Assembly (NCBI RefSeq): GCF_007753095.1
Contig: NZ_CP036348.1
Span: 5,619,411 to 5,683,410 of the forward strand
Source of the DNA: Rosistilla carotiformis
GTDB lineage: Bacteria; Planctomycetota; Planctomycetia; Pirellulales; Pirellulaceae
Length of the DNA stretch: 64,000 bases
Direction of reading: 5' to 3'
In this document: positions 28,402-38,163 of the stretch, piece after piece
Layout: each line of letters begins with the position of its first letter
How positions within the stretch are numbered: position 1 is the stretch's first letter
The notes under the pieces: model-generated
Databases searched by the model: none
Told to the model about the DNA's origin: nothing
The model's input: the letters and a program-made list of their open reading frames with translations, nothing else
Made by a program: the position numbers and the translations under genes

Positions 28402-30003
28402 ATGATCCGATTGCCGCTTGTTGGTACTACGCTATTTGTTTTGTTGGTTGTCGCAATCGGTCCCGCTCAAGCTGACGAGCCTCTTTCCCTTGCTCAATTG
28501 AAAGCAGACAGGGAGCAGGCCACTCAGCGCGAGCGGCGGATCATTTTTAATAACGACGGAAACGAACCGGTCTATCTCTGTCGCGATACGACACCCGAGG
28601 AACTGCTTCGTCACCGCACCTCTCCGTTGGTGAACACCCACGTCGATACGATTTTCTATTGCACGTGGAGCAGCGGCTTCGGCATGTTCACCCACGACAC
28701 GAAAGTGGGGAATGTCTTTAAGACAAAAGAAGGTTTGTTCTCCAAGAACTCGATCGAAAAAATGCTTGACGCGGGAACCGACCCGCTGCAAGTCATGGCC
28801 GATTTCGGCAAGAAGAATGACATCGAAATCTTCTGGTCGTTTCGCATGAACGACACGCATGACGCGGGCCTATCGGGATACGGGCCGATCATGTTGCGAG
28901 CGAACCCGTTGAAGCTCGAGCATCCCGAATGGCTGATCGGGACCCCGAAAAATCGCCCCAAGTTCGGCGGTTGGAGCGCTGTCGATTTCACTCGCCCTGA
29001 GATTCGCGATCTTGCGGTCGCGTATGTCGAAGAGGTTTGCCAGAACTACGGCATCAACGGAATCGAACTCGACTTCTTTCGACACCCAGTCTTCTTCAAA
29101 CGGGCAGCCCAATCGGGAACGCCCTGCAACGAAGAAGAACGAAATCTGATGACGGACATGATTCGTCGAATCAGAAAAGTCACGGAAATCGAAGGACAAA
29201 AGCGAGGCACCCCGATCCTGCTTTCGGTCCGCGTCCCCGACTCGGTCTCCTACTGCCGTGACAGTGGTCTCGATATCGAGAAATGGATGCAAGACGATTT
29301 GATCGACCTGATGACGGTGTCGGGATATTACCGGCTGAGCCCATGGGAGGATTCGGTCAAACTAGGGAACAAGTACAACGTTCCGGTCTACCCGTCGTTG
29401 GATGAATCCCGCGTCCGAGATCCCGAGGCTAAAAAACTGCGAATGACGGTTGAGGCCTATCGCGGCCGCGCATTGGCCGCTCGAAGCGCCGGCATGGCGG
29501 GACTCAACCTATTCAATTCGTTTGATCCCCACGCGCCCATCTGGAAAGAGCTTGGTGAGCCGGCAACACTCGCCCGGCAAGACCATGATTATTTTGCCAG
29601 CATCCGAGGCGTCGGAGCGGCCGCAGGAGGCGCCTTGCCGCATCGCAGCTACCAAAAGATCGCCACGCTCAATCCGAAAGCAGCGGTTTCGGTAGCACCC
29701 GACAAAGCGGCGACGGTCAGTTTCTACAACGGCGTGGAATATCAAAAGCTGGATTCCGCCACTCCGCCCCAAATCACACTCCGTCTTCAGTTTGACAAGG
29801 AAGCTCCTCAGAACATCCAAGTCGCGCTCAATGGAGTCGCGCTGAAGCCATCGACCGCTGCGGATGGATGGCTGGAATGCACAGTGGATCCTGGAATGCT
29901 CAAGCTGAATGAAAACCAAGTCACGGTTTCACTCGGCGACAAAGACGCGGCGGCGAAGTGGACCGACCTGCGCTGCACGGTTCGCTGGAATCAAGACAAA
30001 TAG
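28402..30003 (+). CDS. Secreted TIM-barrel glycoside-hydrolase-like protein
   Basis: 533 residues from the ATG at 28402 (a TTG one codon earlier is possible). Signal peptide to about residue 25 (AIGPAQADEP). The main part looks like a family-10-type / GHL10 TIM barrel: VNTHVDTIFYCTWSSG near the start, WSAVDFTRPEIRDLAVAYVEEV, and YGINGIELDFFRHP with acidic residues at a strand end. A C-terminal beta domain (about 430-533, ITLRLQFDKEAPQNIQVALNG) may bind carbohydrate. Substrate unknown. It sits between DUF1559 copy 3 and a sialidase-like gene, supporting glycan use. Confidence 0.7.
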   Translation: MIRLPLVGTTLFVLLVVAIGPAQADEPLSLAQLKADREQATQRERRIIFNNDGNEPVYLCRDTTPEELLRHRTSPLVNTHVDTIFYCTWSSGFGMFTHDTKVGNVFKTKEGLFSKNSIEKMLDAGTDPLQVMADFGKKNDIEIFWSFRMNDTHDAGLSGYGPIMLRANPLKLEHPEWLIGTPKNRPKFGGWSAVDFTRPEIRDLAVAYVEEVCQNYGINGIELDFFRHPVFFKRAAQSGTPCNEEERNLMTDMIRRIRKVTEIEGQKRGTPILLSVRVPDSVSYCRDSGLDIEKWMQDDLIDLMTVSGYYRLSPWEDSVKLGNKYNVPVYPSLDESRVRDPEAKKLRMTVEAYRGRALAARSAGMAGLNLFNSFDPHAPIWKELGEPATLARQDHDYFASIRGVGAAAGGALPHRSYQKIATLNPKAAVSVAPDKAATVSFYNGVEYQKLDSATPPQITLRLQFDKEAPQNIQVALNGVALKPSTAADGWLECTVDPGMLKLNENQVTVSLGDKDAAAKWTDLRCTVRWNQDK

Positions 30004-30080
30004 TCTCAACGCCGCAAAGTTGCTTAGAAGCTTGTGAATTCGGCAATCCAACAAGAACATCACCTCAGGTAATCCATCGC

Positions 30081-31190
30081 GTGAATCAACGAACGAACAC
30101 CGCTTTTGCTACATTGCTGGTCATCGCCGCCTCGATTTCTTCAGTTGTTGCCGCCGAAGCAATCGAAGACATACACATTGTTCCCAAAGCAGAGAAGCTA
30201 CGCGGATATCGCGGCATCAATGGCGACTTGATCCAGCGAAAGGATGGCTCCCTTTTGTTCTGCTACACCGAACCCGGTGAAGGCGGAGGCATTGTTTCCA
30301 AGACTTCGACCGATCAAGGAAGTACATGGAGCGAGCCGAAGGTTATCGTCGCTCAGCCACCCTCGTCGGGACCGGGAAGATACAACCATCCAAGCTTGCT
30401 GCAGCTGGACAACGGGGACCTTCTCATCTCCTACAACTACACCACTCACCCCGCCAAGCCGTATTACGCGATGACCCTTTATCGTCGCAGCGCCGACCAA
30501 GGGGAAACGTGGAGTGAGCAACTGCCGATGACGCCGTACGCGGGATACACCCTCGTGCACAACGACAAGCTGCTGTCTCTCAAGGATGGCCGCATCATCG
30601 CGGTAGCGGCGACGAAGAAATACATGCCTAGTTCCCATGACCACAATGGTTATGTCGGCTTAACCTTCTACTCCGACGACCAAGGATACAGTTGGCATCC
30701 GAGCAAAAACGACGTCGACTTGTACGACTCGAGAAAAATCGAGGTCCAAGAACCCGATGCCGTGGAATTAAAAGACGGCCGACTGCTGATGTTCGCTCGC
30801 TCATATAGCGGTTACCCGTTGAAAGCCTATTCCGAAGACCGAGGCGAAACCTGGTCAAAGGGCGAACTCATTCGTGAGTTGAAAATGCCTTACGCTGGCC
30901 TGCCTACGGTCCGCCGAATTCCATCGACCGGAGACTTGCTGTTCATTTGGATCAGCGGCAAGTCCAAGAGCGAGAGCGGCCTTCCACTGCGAAGCGTGCT
31001 GTCGACAGCGATCTCGCAAGACGAGGGCGAAACCTTCGTGCACCAACGAAACCTGGTTGACGACCCTACCAACGATCTGGGATATCAGTGCATTGAATTC
31101 CTGGAAGATGGAACCGCGTTGATCGTCTATCACAGCAACGATGGCTTGCACATGTCTCGCCTGAACGTCGATTGGTTCTACGGCAAATAG
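30081..31190 (+). CDS. Sialidase-like exo-glycosidase with Asp-box repeats
   Basis: 369 residues from the GTG at 30081, chosen because a signal peptide (ATLLVIAASISSVVAAEA) follows at once. Five Asp-box (BNR) motifs SxDxGxTW mark a six-bladed propeller: STDQGSTW, SADQGETW, SDDQGYSW, SEDRGETW and SQDEGETF. Early Arg residues (KLRGYRG) could belong to the sialidase Arg triad. Such secreted proteins remove sialic acid or act on related acidic sugars; non-enzymatic relatives exist. Last gene of the plus-strand run starting with gntR. Confidence 0.82.
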   Translation: MNQRTNTAFATLLVIAASISSVVAAEAIEDIHIVPKAEKLRGYRGINGDLIQRKDGSLLFCYTEPGEGGGIVSKTSTDQGSTWSEPKVIVAQPPSSGPGRYNHPSLLQLDNGDLLISYNYTTHPAKPYYAMTLYRRSADQGETWSEQLPMTPYAGYTLVHNDKLLSLKDGRIIAVAATKKYMPSSHDHNGYVGLTFYSDDQGYSWHPSKNDVDLYDSRKIEVQEPDAVELKDGRLLMFARSYSGYPLKAYSEDRGETWSKGELIRELKMPYAGLPTVRRIPSTGDLLFIWISGKSKSESGLPLRSVLSTAISQDEGETFVHQRNLVDDPTNDLGYQCIEFLEDGTALIVYHSNDGLHMSRLNVDWFYGK

Positions 31191-31288
31191 CGAAATGGAG
31201 CGACTTCCTGGGACGTCTTGCTTGAGACCAGGATTTCCCGCGACATCGACTCGCCACAACTTTGCTTCAGCAATCTTCAAGCCTGAAG

Positions 31289-32767
31289 CTAAAGCTGTTG
31301 CAAGGCGACGCCTCCGGTCGCTTTAGCCAACTGGATTAGGTCGTCGTTGACCTCTTCGACGATAAACGCGTGCAGGATGATCCCGTTGAGCTCTTCTGGC
31401 TTGACGTTGATCCCATGATCGCCATCGGTCACGATGATCAGCTCGGGACGTTCGGCCTGAGTGTCGGCGACAACGGCTTCGATCCGCGTGATCCCCTCGC
31501 GAATCGCGAGGTTGATATCGGTATCATCGCCAAGGAAAAAGCTGGAGTGCAGGTTTTGCATCGCCTGGCGTGCCTGAGACACTTCGTCGACAAGCACCTG
31601 TTCGTGAACGACGGAATCGAAAAAGCTGAATCCCAAAATGGCTTCGCGCCGTAGCACAGCTCGCAAACGGTTCATCAGGATGGCGATCAGCTTGTAGATC
31701 CGTTCTCCCTGCTGCATCGATTTCGAGCGATCCAACATCGCGTAGAACAGCTGCTTTTTGTCGCTCTTCTTGATCTTCTCGCGGACCATGAAGCTTTTTG
31801 TCGCCACGCGGTAGCGAAAATATTTGGGCGACGCGACTTTCAGCGCCCACGCTGCCGGCACCATCCGCGACAGTTCGTCGAACGATTGCATCATCCGCAT
31901 CCGCGTCTGGTCACCGTCGGCCGCCGGCAACATTTTCTTTTCAAAGCGAGGCTGAAAGCCGACGTATTCGTTGGCGATCCGCGCGATCCGCACCAACGCT
32001 TCGAGCCCCGGTTCGCTGAGCATCCGCGACGCGATATCCAACCGCCGGACCGACAGCGGATGGATCTCCTTGTGCTCGGTCTCGCGACGGACGCCACCGA
32101 AACAGTCGCTCAGCAGCGACGCGATCTTATCGCGTGTCTCGAGGTTTTCGACCAATTGAATCTGGCTGATCCCACGATCCAAGGCCATCCGTTCCAGGTC
32201 GAGCTGGTCGGTCGATTGCAGCGAATCCTCGTCGGGCAGACACTCCAACAATTCGATCTCATCGGCTGTCAGCCCGCCCACTTCGCCAAGAGCCCAGTTG
32301 ACTTGCGCGGCGATCACGTCGGACGCCAGCCCGATCGCAAGGGCTTGTTTGACGGTCGAGATCAAGGCGACATTGGCGATCGCGCGATCGATGTCGGTGC
32401 GTCCCTCCAGCTGATCGAATTCGATCTCGCGCAAAGCGGATGCCAAGGCATGGTAGATCGCCGTATCACGCTGCGACCAATGAAAGATGTCGTCGAGGAA
32501 ACGCTTGATCCGCCCCATCCGCATCCGGTAGGTCAGCCCGATCCGCCGCTCGATCTCCAGCGATCCGGCCAAGCGTCCGTCGTCGACAAGATGCACGCCA
32601 TCCCAGATCGTTGGAATCGGAATGTGCTGCATTCCGATCGCGTCGAGCCGCCGAATCACCTCGGCGGTGTTGATTTGCTGACGCCGCTCGCTCTCGTCCG
32701 GATAGGTCACATGCGTGTGAAAGCGGATGAAGTTTCGATAGCGTCGCGGCAGATCAGCGGCATCCAT
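31289..32767 (-). CDS. VWA-domain protein
   Basis: 492 residues from the ATG at 32767, preceded by GAGAGG at 6 bases. No signal peptide. The N-terminal 330 residues are helical and Arg/Glu-rich (IERRIGLTYRMRMGRIKRFLDD...), unrecognised. Residues about 345-485 form a von Willebrand factor A domain: MIDAS loop MLDRSKSMQQGE (DxSxS), the Thr of DDTDIN, and VTDGDHG. Cytoplasmic VWA proteins often partner AAA ATPases, but none is adjacent. Its neighbour upstream is the redoxin/monooxygenase fusion, 36 bp away on the same strand, so they probably share a transcript. Confidence 0.78.
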   Translation of the reverse strand: MDAADLPRRYRNFIRFHTHVTYPDESERRQQINTAEVIRRLDAIGMQHIPIPTIWDGVHLVDDGRLAGSLEIERRIGLTYRMRMGRIKRFLDDIFHWSQRDTAIYHALASALREIEFDQLEGRTDIDRAIANVALISTVKQALAIGLASDVIAAQVNWALGEVGGLTADEIELLECLPDEDSLQSTDQLDLERMALDRGISQIQLVENLETRDKIASLLSDCFGGVRRETEHKEIHPLSVRRLDIASRMLSEPGLEALVRIARIANEYVGFQPRFEKKMLPAADGDQTRMRMMQSFDELSRMVPAAWALKVASPKYFRYRVATKSFMVREKIKKSDKKQLFYAMLDRSKSMQQGERIYKLIAILMNRLRAVLRREAILGFSFFDSVVHEQVLVDEVSQARQAMQNLHSSFFLGDDTDINLAIREGITRIEAVVADTQAERPELIIVTDGDHGINVKPEELNGIILHAFIVEEVNDDLIQLAKATGGVALQQL

Positions 32768-32803
32768 GATCGGCCTCTCGGGCAGCAAATGAGGACAAGC
32801 GAC

Positions 32804-34831
32804 TCACGAGCCAAACCGCTTCTTGGCGGCCTGTTCGATTTCCCGCCGCGTGAGGATCGAATCGCCGTCGCGATCGAACTTACGAAATCCGTAGCGGCTG
32901 AAGGCCATCGGCGTCTCTTCGCGGGCGACCTTGCCATCGCCGTCGGTATCCATCTGCTCAAAAAAGTCGCGGACGAAGTCGTTGACTCGCTGTGTCGCTT
33001 CGTCGGCGGCGACGCTCTTCTCATGCGACTGCTTTGCTTTCGCCTGCTTATTGGCTCGGCGATCCGGCTTGTCGTCCAATGGCTGGCAGACTTCGAAAAA
33101 CGCCAGCGCCATCTCTTCCCAAGTCTGATCGCCCCAGCTGACGTATTGCGATGGATCGGGATTGACCAGATTGTCCTTGGAGTTGTCGAACCAAACGGTC
33201 CCCGTTAGTTCCTTGACCGTCGACAGATCGATCGGGTTGGCGAAGGCATAGGAGTGCTGCCAATTGAAGTCGTACGCTGGCACATCCAACAACGTCTCCT
33301 GCTGGCCCGCGATCTGCCCCATTAAACGGAACGCTTTGCCGCGCAGATGCATGTGCGGCGCAACGGCTAACAATTGCCCGGCTTTCGGCAATCCGCCCGG
33401 CTTGATTTGAACAGGATGATTGGCCGCCCGCGGTGGGATCTCGAACTCTTGATCGATCGCCGCAACGGTGAAGACTTCATTGGTAACCGTTGCCGGATCG
33501 GCCAACTTGATGCCGACCTTCGTCAGATCGTCAACCTCCGAACCGTTGGGCGTGTAGTGCATCTGGAAGACAAACTTGGAACCGGCGGGAACGCGGCGGG
33601 CCAGCCCAGGCGGGTACTCCGCGACGCGTTGGCCGGGAACGTAGGCGGTCAACCAATTGACGCCGCGTTGGCGTTGGCCATCGGGTGGGCGCACAAAGAT
33701 GATCGCGTGATGGACGACGCTGCGGTCGCCAGGGATCACCTCAGCCGCCTGGATCCACTGATCCTCGGTAAACCCACTGTCGACGACAAAATACTGGTAC
33801 TCCACCGTCCCTTCGGCCGGCACGCGATACGGCTTGTCGTTCATCGCAAAGACGAGATCGGGAGTTCCCAGTCCCCAATCGCCGCGCGGCGGCAGCGGTT
33901 CGGGAAGGTCGTTGGCATTGCCATAGGGCATCCCTTGATCGACCCAATCTCGCAAGATCTGCTTGTCCCCCGCCGACATCTGCCGGGCCCCTAAGAAGTC
34001 GCCATATTCGGGATTCGCGTGCCATGGAGGCATCCGCCCTTGATCGATCACTTCCAGCGACATATCGGCCCAGCCGACGACTTCATCGTAATCGGTCAGG
34101 GCAAACGGACCGATCTCGCCGGCGCGGTGGCATTCGACGCAGTGCTGCTGCAGCACGCGTGAGACCTGTTTGCAGAAGGTGATCGAGCCCTCGTCTGCCA
34201 ACGGTCGTGATTGCCCGATGATGCAACCGACCGCCGTAGTCCGCGGCATCGCGACAGGTCGATCGGCCAGCAGGTCGTCGATCGCTTCGCGCAATTCGCT
34301 GCGCGTGGCGACGGGACGCGAAATGCCTGGTCGATACTGATCGTCGATCCGGCCTTGGTAACGGATCTTGCCGGTCGCATCGAGGACAAAGACCTCGGGC
34401 GTTCGCGTCGCTCCCAACAGCGTCGCCGCAGCGCCGTCGTAATCCTTCGCCATCGGGAACGAAATCGCATACCGGTCGACATACTCGCGGACCTCTTGCA
34501 GCGAATCCTGGCGGTTGCTGTTGACTCCCAAGACGCGCACGCCGCGATCGCGCAGTTCGGAATCCAACGCCGACAACCGCGGACCATACAATCGGGCTAA
34601 TGGACACTCAGTCCCCAAGAAGCAGATCACATGCAGCTTGCCCGCTTCGGGATCGAGCAGCCGAAGCGACTGGTTTTCCACCGCCGACGGCAACTGCAAC
34701 GACTGAACCGATTCAGCTGCCACGGCGGACAGCCCACTGCAACCCCAAGCCAGGAGACAGACAACAACTCGCCCGAAACTCGCCCCGCGATTGCGTTGAA
34801 AGCCCCAGTGCGTCAGATCTCGAAAGTTCAT
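32804..34831 (-). CDS. Redoxin - cytochrome c - PHM-like copper monooxygenase - EF-hand fusion protein
   Basis: 675 residues, secreted (signal about 1-39, ends AVAAES). Domains in order: thioredoxin-like redoxin 55-190 with FLGTECPLARLYG (one Cys only); a c-type haem domain about 210-305 with CVECH at 231-235 and MPPWHANPEYGDF; a copper type II ascorbate-dependent monooxygenase (PHM-like) region about 325-580, in which all six PHM copper-ligand positions can be proposed (His374, His375, His425; His493, His495, Met574); and two C-terminal EF-hands, DTDGDGKVAREE (628-639) and DRDGDSILTRRE (653-664). Probably a periplasmic oxidoreductase; substrate unknown. Encoded 36 bp before the VWA gene and near a thioredoxin lipoprotein. 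Confidence 0.85.
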   Translation of the reverse strand: MNFRDLTHWGFQRNRGASFGRVVVCLLAWGCSGLSAVAAESVQSLQLPSAVENQSLRLLDPEAGKLHVICFLGTECPLARLYGPRLSALDSELRDRGVRVLGVNSNRQDSLQEVREYVDRYAISFPMAKDYDGAAATLLGATRTPEVFVLDATGKIRYQGRIDDQYRPGISRPVATRSELREAIDDLLADRPVAMPRTTAVGCIIGQSRPLADEGSITFCKQVSRVLQQHCVECHRAGEIGPFALTDYDEVVGWADMSLEVIDQGRMPPWHANPEYGDFLGARQMSAGDKQILRDWVDQGMPYGNANDLPEPLPPRGDWGLGTPDLVFAMNDKPYRVPAEGTVEYQYFVVDSGFTEDQWIQAAEVIPGDRSVVHHAIIFVRPPDGQRQRGVNWLTAYVPGQRVAEYPPGLARRVPAGSKFVFQMHYTPNGSEVDDLTKVGIKLADPATVTNEVFTVAAIDQEFEIPPRAANHPVQIKPGGLPKAGQLLAVAPHMHLRGKAFRLMGQIAGQQETLLDVPAYDFNWQHSYAFANPIDLSTVKELTGTVWFDNSKDNLVNPDPSQYVSWGDQTWEEMALAFFEVCQPLDDKPDRRANKQAKAKQSHEKSVAADEATQRVNDFVRDFFEQMDTDGDGKVAREETPMAFSRYGFRKFDRDGDSILTRREIEQAAKKRFGS

Positions 34832-34966
34832 GGCTGCCCAAATGAATAGAAATGGAAAGTGAAGAGTTTGGACTAAGCGAGCCCGTTCAACGGGCCTTCA
34901 CCGGTACCTAGCGAGTTGGCGACCGACCGGCCCACAAGCGGCACGCAACCAATACACGGCGGACGA

Positions 34967-35395
34967 TCAGAGGGTCGCGTCGCCGGAATGAGAGAAACCA
35001 GAAGCCCACTGAGAGATCTCATCCGCCGAATAATAGCCGGTCCGTTCGTCGATCTTCTTTCCATCGCGAAACATGACCATGTGCGGGATTCCCGATATTC
35101 GGTAACGCGCACTGAGTTCGGGATTGTTGTCGACGTTGATCGAAACGATCTCGACGTCGCCGGTGACGTTTGGCAATTCCTCGTCGAGCATCCGGCACGG
35201 GCCGCACCACGGGGCACCAAACTTGATTAGGGTCAGAGGCGACTTTGCGACCAATTCGTCGAACTGCTGTTCGCTGTAGTGCGGGTCATCGCTGCCCGAA
35301 CCGTCTGCCATGCGAAAGCGATCGCAACCGACGACGATCAAAGCAGCCAACGCGATCCATCCGATAGCGATTCGGGTCGAAGCGAGCATATTCAT
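34967..35395 (-). CDS. Membrane-anchored thioredoxin lipoprotein
   Basis: 142 residues, ATG at 35395. The signal ends in ALIVVGC, a relaxed lipobox with Cys24. The thioredoxin fold carries the redox site WCGPC in IKFGAPWCGPCRML and the cis-Pro in SGIPHMVMF. It would reduce disulphides or supply electrons in the periplasm. It lies 135 bp upstream of the redoxin/cytochrome/monooxygenase fusion on the same strand, so it may serve that protein; this is inference. Confidence 0.88.
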   Translation of the reverse strand: MNMLASTRIAIGWIALAALIVVGCDRFRMADGSGSDDPHYSEQQFDELVAKSPLTLIKFGAPWCGPCRMLDEELPNVTGDVEIVSINVDNNPELSARYRISGIPHMVMFRDGKKIDERTGYYSADEISQWASGFSHSGDATL

Positions 35396-35697
35396 TTTCC
35401 AATCCGCGATTTTGATTTGTTGTCCAGTCGAACCCCATGGATCCTGTATACCAGATCCGACGAAAGCTCGCCGCTTAGCGACTCTCGCTTCTCAAAGCCA
35501 CAATGTCGATCGTCAGCGGTACCGATGGTGGTAATTACTCTACATTTGCCCCTGCGGAGCAAGTTAAGTGCCGACGCGTTAGTTAGCAGAGGGGGGCCTA
35601 TCTGGCACCCTCCTTCACTGCCAACGACGACAGCCAGCCATAAAGGCCCATTGCAGCCGACTCCATTTCCGCCATTCATTCTAAGACACTGCCGTTC

Positions 35698-36372
35698 ATG
35701 GGCAACAACCTTGAAAACTTTGAACAGACCGTCCAATGCATCTCCGACAGGGTTCTCACCTGCATTCGGCAGCAACAGTCCTTGCAAGCGTCGATTGCAG
35801 ATGAACCCGATAGCATTTTCATAAAGTCGGCCAACGGGCACACTCAAATAGTCAACAGTGCCTACCACCTTCGGTTTACCGCAGGGATCGATCCAGCGGG
35901 GAAACCGGGGGATTCTTATCTGCATTCGTCGATCATCGACGTGTCGCAACGCAGCGACAAGATGGTCCTGGGCGGTTGCTCGACGGTGCAATTCAACCAT
36001 GTGGGAGAAGATGCGCTGGGGCGAACGCTTCAATTCCGCACGTACAAGCGTTCCCTACAAGAAGCCGGCGACCCGCGTTATGCGATCCTTGGGATCACGC
36101 GCGTGCTGGGGATCGTCGCATCGAAGGCGCCCACCAGGTCGCACCTTTCCGACAAATGGCAGCGTTTTGAACAGTTGGACCCGACCGACCGCCAACTTGC
36201 GATCGAGATCGCCGGAGGGCGACGAACGATCGATCACGGTCGCGGCGAAGCCAACGCAATCGATTCCCGTTACAACGCGATCCTGCAAACGATGGAAGTT
36301 GAATCGCAGGTCGAACTGATCAAGCTGTTGGTGCGATTGCAGGACAACGGATTTGGCGATCTGGGGATTTGA
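35698..36372 (+). CDS. PAS-like sensor with divergent LuxR-type helix-turn-helix
   Basis: 224 residues, ATG at 35698. Residues about 30-140 look like a PAS fold (DEPDSIFIKSANGHTQIVNSAY...; GRTLQFRTYKRSL). Residues about 157-220 follow the outline of a LuxR/GerE HTH: LDPTDRQLAIEIAGGRRT for helix 1-2, DSRYNAILQTMEVESQVELIKLL for the recognition and dimer helices, but the central KEIA-type turn is altered (HGRGEANAI). No receiver domain. Convergent with pstB, separated by only 12 bp. Probably a one-component regulator; signal unknown. Confidence 0.6.
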   Translation: MGNNLENFEQTVQCISDRVLTCIRQQQSLQASIADEPDSIFIKSANGHTQIVNSAYHLRFTAGIDPAGKPGDSYLHSSIIDVSQRSDKMVLGGCSTVQFNHVGEDALGRTLQFRTYKRSLQEAGDPRYAILGITRVLGIVASKAPTRSHLSDKWQRFEQLDPTDRQLAIEIAGGRRTIDHGRGEANAIDSRYNAILQTMEVESQVELIKLLVRLQDNGFGDLGI

Positions 36373-36384
36373 TCGAATCCGACG

Positions 36385-37239
36385 CTAGCTGAACTCGCCC
36401 CGAATGTACTGCTTGGTGTACTCTTCTTGCGGATCGGCAAACATCGCTTCGGTCTTGTTGTATTCGACCAGATAGCCGGTTCGCGCACCTTCCGACGTGT
36501 CGACATACATGAACGCCGTCATGTCGGCGACGCGTTGAGCTTGTTGCAGATTGTGAGTGACCACCGCGATCGTGTACTGCTTCTTCAGTTCGGTCATCAG
36601 TTCTTCGATCCGTCGCGTCGCGATCGGATCCAAGGCCGAACAAGGTTCATCCATCAACAGCACCTCGGGTTCGGTTGCGATCGCTCGGGCGATACACAGA
36701 CGTTGCTGCTGCCCCCCGGACAACGACAATCCGCTGTTCTTCAGCTTGTCCTTCACCTCATCCCAAAGCGCCGCCCCGCGCAGCGCCTTCTCGACGCGTT
36801 CGGGCACGTCTCCTTTGACGCGGTTCAGGCGCAGGCCAAAGGCAACGTTATTGTAAATACTCATCGCAAACGGATTGGGCTGTTGAAAGACCATCCCGAT
36901 GTAGCGACGCACCGCCACGGGATCGACGCTGCGATGGTAGATGTCGCGACCGCGAAAATGGACATGCCCTTCGAAACGGAAGCCGCGCACCAAATCGTTC
37001 ATCCGATTCAGGCATCGCAGCGCGGTGCTCTTGCCGCAGCCCGATGGGCCAATAAAAGCCGTGATCTGTCCCTGCTGGACAGGAATATGACTATCGCGGA
37101 CCGCGCGAAACTTGCCGTAATAAAGATTATCGATCTTGCAATCGATAACCGTATTGGCGGGCACTCCGTTGCTCTTCCCGTTAAGCTTCTTGCCCTGCTT
37201 CGCTTGATGCGGCTTCTTATCTGGAGACGCTTGGACCAT
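36385..37239 (-). CDS. pstB: Phosphate ABC transporter ATPase
   Basis: 284 residues, ATG at 37239. PstB drives import of inorganic phosphate. Walker [11 protein letters not shown]-loop QQPNPF, ABC signature LSGGQQQR, Walker [13 protein letters not shown] and the H-loop THN are all intact. There is a 25-residue Lys-rich N-terminal extension before the ABC fold. Last gene of pstSCAB, 12 bp after pstA. No phoU follows; the next gene is convergent. Confidence 0.97.
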   Translation of the reverse strand: MVQASPDKKPHQAKQGKKLNGKSNGVPANTVIDCKIDNLYYGKFRAVRDSHIPVQQGQITAFIGPSGCGKSTALRCLNRMNDLVRGFRFEGHVHFRGRDIYHRSVDPVAVRRYIGMVFQQPNPFAMSIYNNVAFGLRLNRVKGDVPERVEKALRGAALWDEVKDKLKNSGLSLSGGQQQRLCIARAIATEPEVLLMDEPCSALDPIATRRIEELMTELKKQYTIAVVTHNLQQAQRVADMTAFMYVDTSEGARTGYLVEYNKTEAMFADPQEEYTKQYIRGEFS

Positions 37240-37251
37240 TGGAATACCTGC

Positions 37252-38163
37252 TCAGCTTGTGACTTTATTGCGTGATAGGATTTGCCCACCGATGTTGATC
37301 ACTAACACGATCATCACCAGCACGAGAGCGGCTGCCCAAGCGAGTTCAATTTGATTCTCGAAGGGAACGCCAGAGAAATTAAAGATCAGCACTGCCAAAG
37401 AAGCCGTCGGATCCATCAACGCCAATTTGCCATCTTGTACGATCCAGTAGTTGCTGTTCAGCGCGGTGAACAGCAACGGCGCGGTCTCGCCCGCGGCGCG
37501 GGCCACGGCCAACATCACGCCGGTCAGTAGCCCTGGCAACGCCGTGGGAAGGACCACTTTCCAAACAACTTGTGTCTGCGTTGCACCCATTCCGATCGCG
37601 GCTTCTTTCATCCGATGCGGAACCATCTTGATCGCTTCTTCGGCGGTCAGCATGACGATCGGCAGCATCAGGATCGAAAGCGCGATGCCGCCGGCGGGGG
37701 CCGAATAAGTGCCGGTGACCAAAACCACCGCCGCATACGCAAACACGCCCGCCAGGATTGACGGAAAACCGGTGAGCAATTTAGCGCAGAAGCGAACGGC
37801 CGAGGCGGTCTTGCTGTCCTTGCCAAATTCGGCCAGGAACAACGCGGCCAGAACACCGAAGGGAACGCTGATCACGACGGAGATGCTGACCATCAGCAAC
37901 GTCCCGACGATCGCGTTGCCAAAGCCGCCGCCACTCTCAAATGCCGATGGTGGCGTTTCGGTGAACAGGCTGAGACTGAGTCGCTTGCCACCGCGCCAGA
38001 TCAGCATGAACAACACCGAAAACAGCGGGATGCAGGCAACGACGGTGACCAGACCGGTTAGAATGCTCAACGTCGAACTGAATAGTGTTCGCGGGTGACG
38101 CAGCGAACGTTCCAGGGTTGGAAAATCGATGTCATCAAATGCATCGGTGATTTCTTGGCTCAC
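37252..38163 (-). CDS. pstA: Phosphate ABC transporter permease PstA
   Basis: 303 residues, GTG at 38163, overlapping the pstC stop (GTGA), which implies translational coupling. About six membrane helices follow a 35-residue cytoplasmic start. The EAA-type coupling motif reads EEAIKMVPHRMKEAAIGMGATQ. Forms the transmembrane channel with PstC. Confidence 0.95.
   Translation of the reverse strand: MSQEITDAFDDIDFPTLERSLRHPRTLFSSTLSILTGLVTVVACIPLFSVLFMLIWRGGKRLSLSLFTETPPSAFESGGGFGNAIVGTLLMVSISVVISVPFGVLAALFLAEFGKDSKTASAVRFCAKLLTGFPSILAGVFAYAAVVLVTGTYSAPAGGIALSILMLPIVMLTAEEAIKMVPHRMKEAAIGMGATQTQVVWKVVLPTALPGLLTGVMLAVARAAGETAPLLFTALNSNYWIVQDGKLALMDPTASLAVLIFNFSGVPFENQIELAWAAALVLVMIVLVINIGGQILSRNKVTS

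Noticed and set aside
31886-33208. Plus-strand ORF of 440 codons
   Set aside because: Spans and opposes the VWA and redoxin-fusion genes; composition is that of an antisense frame.
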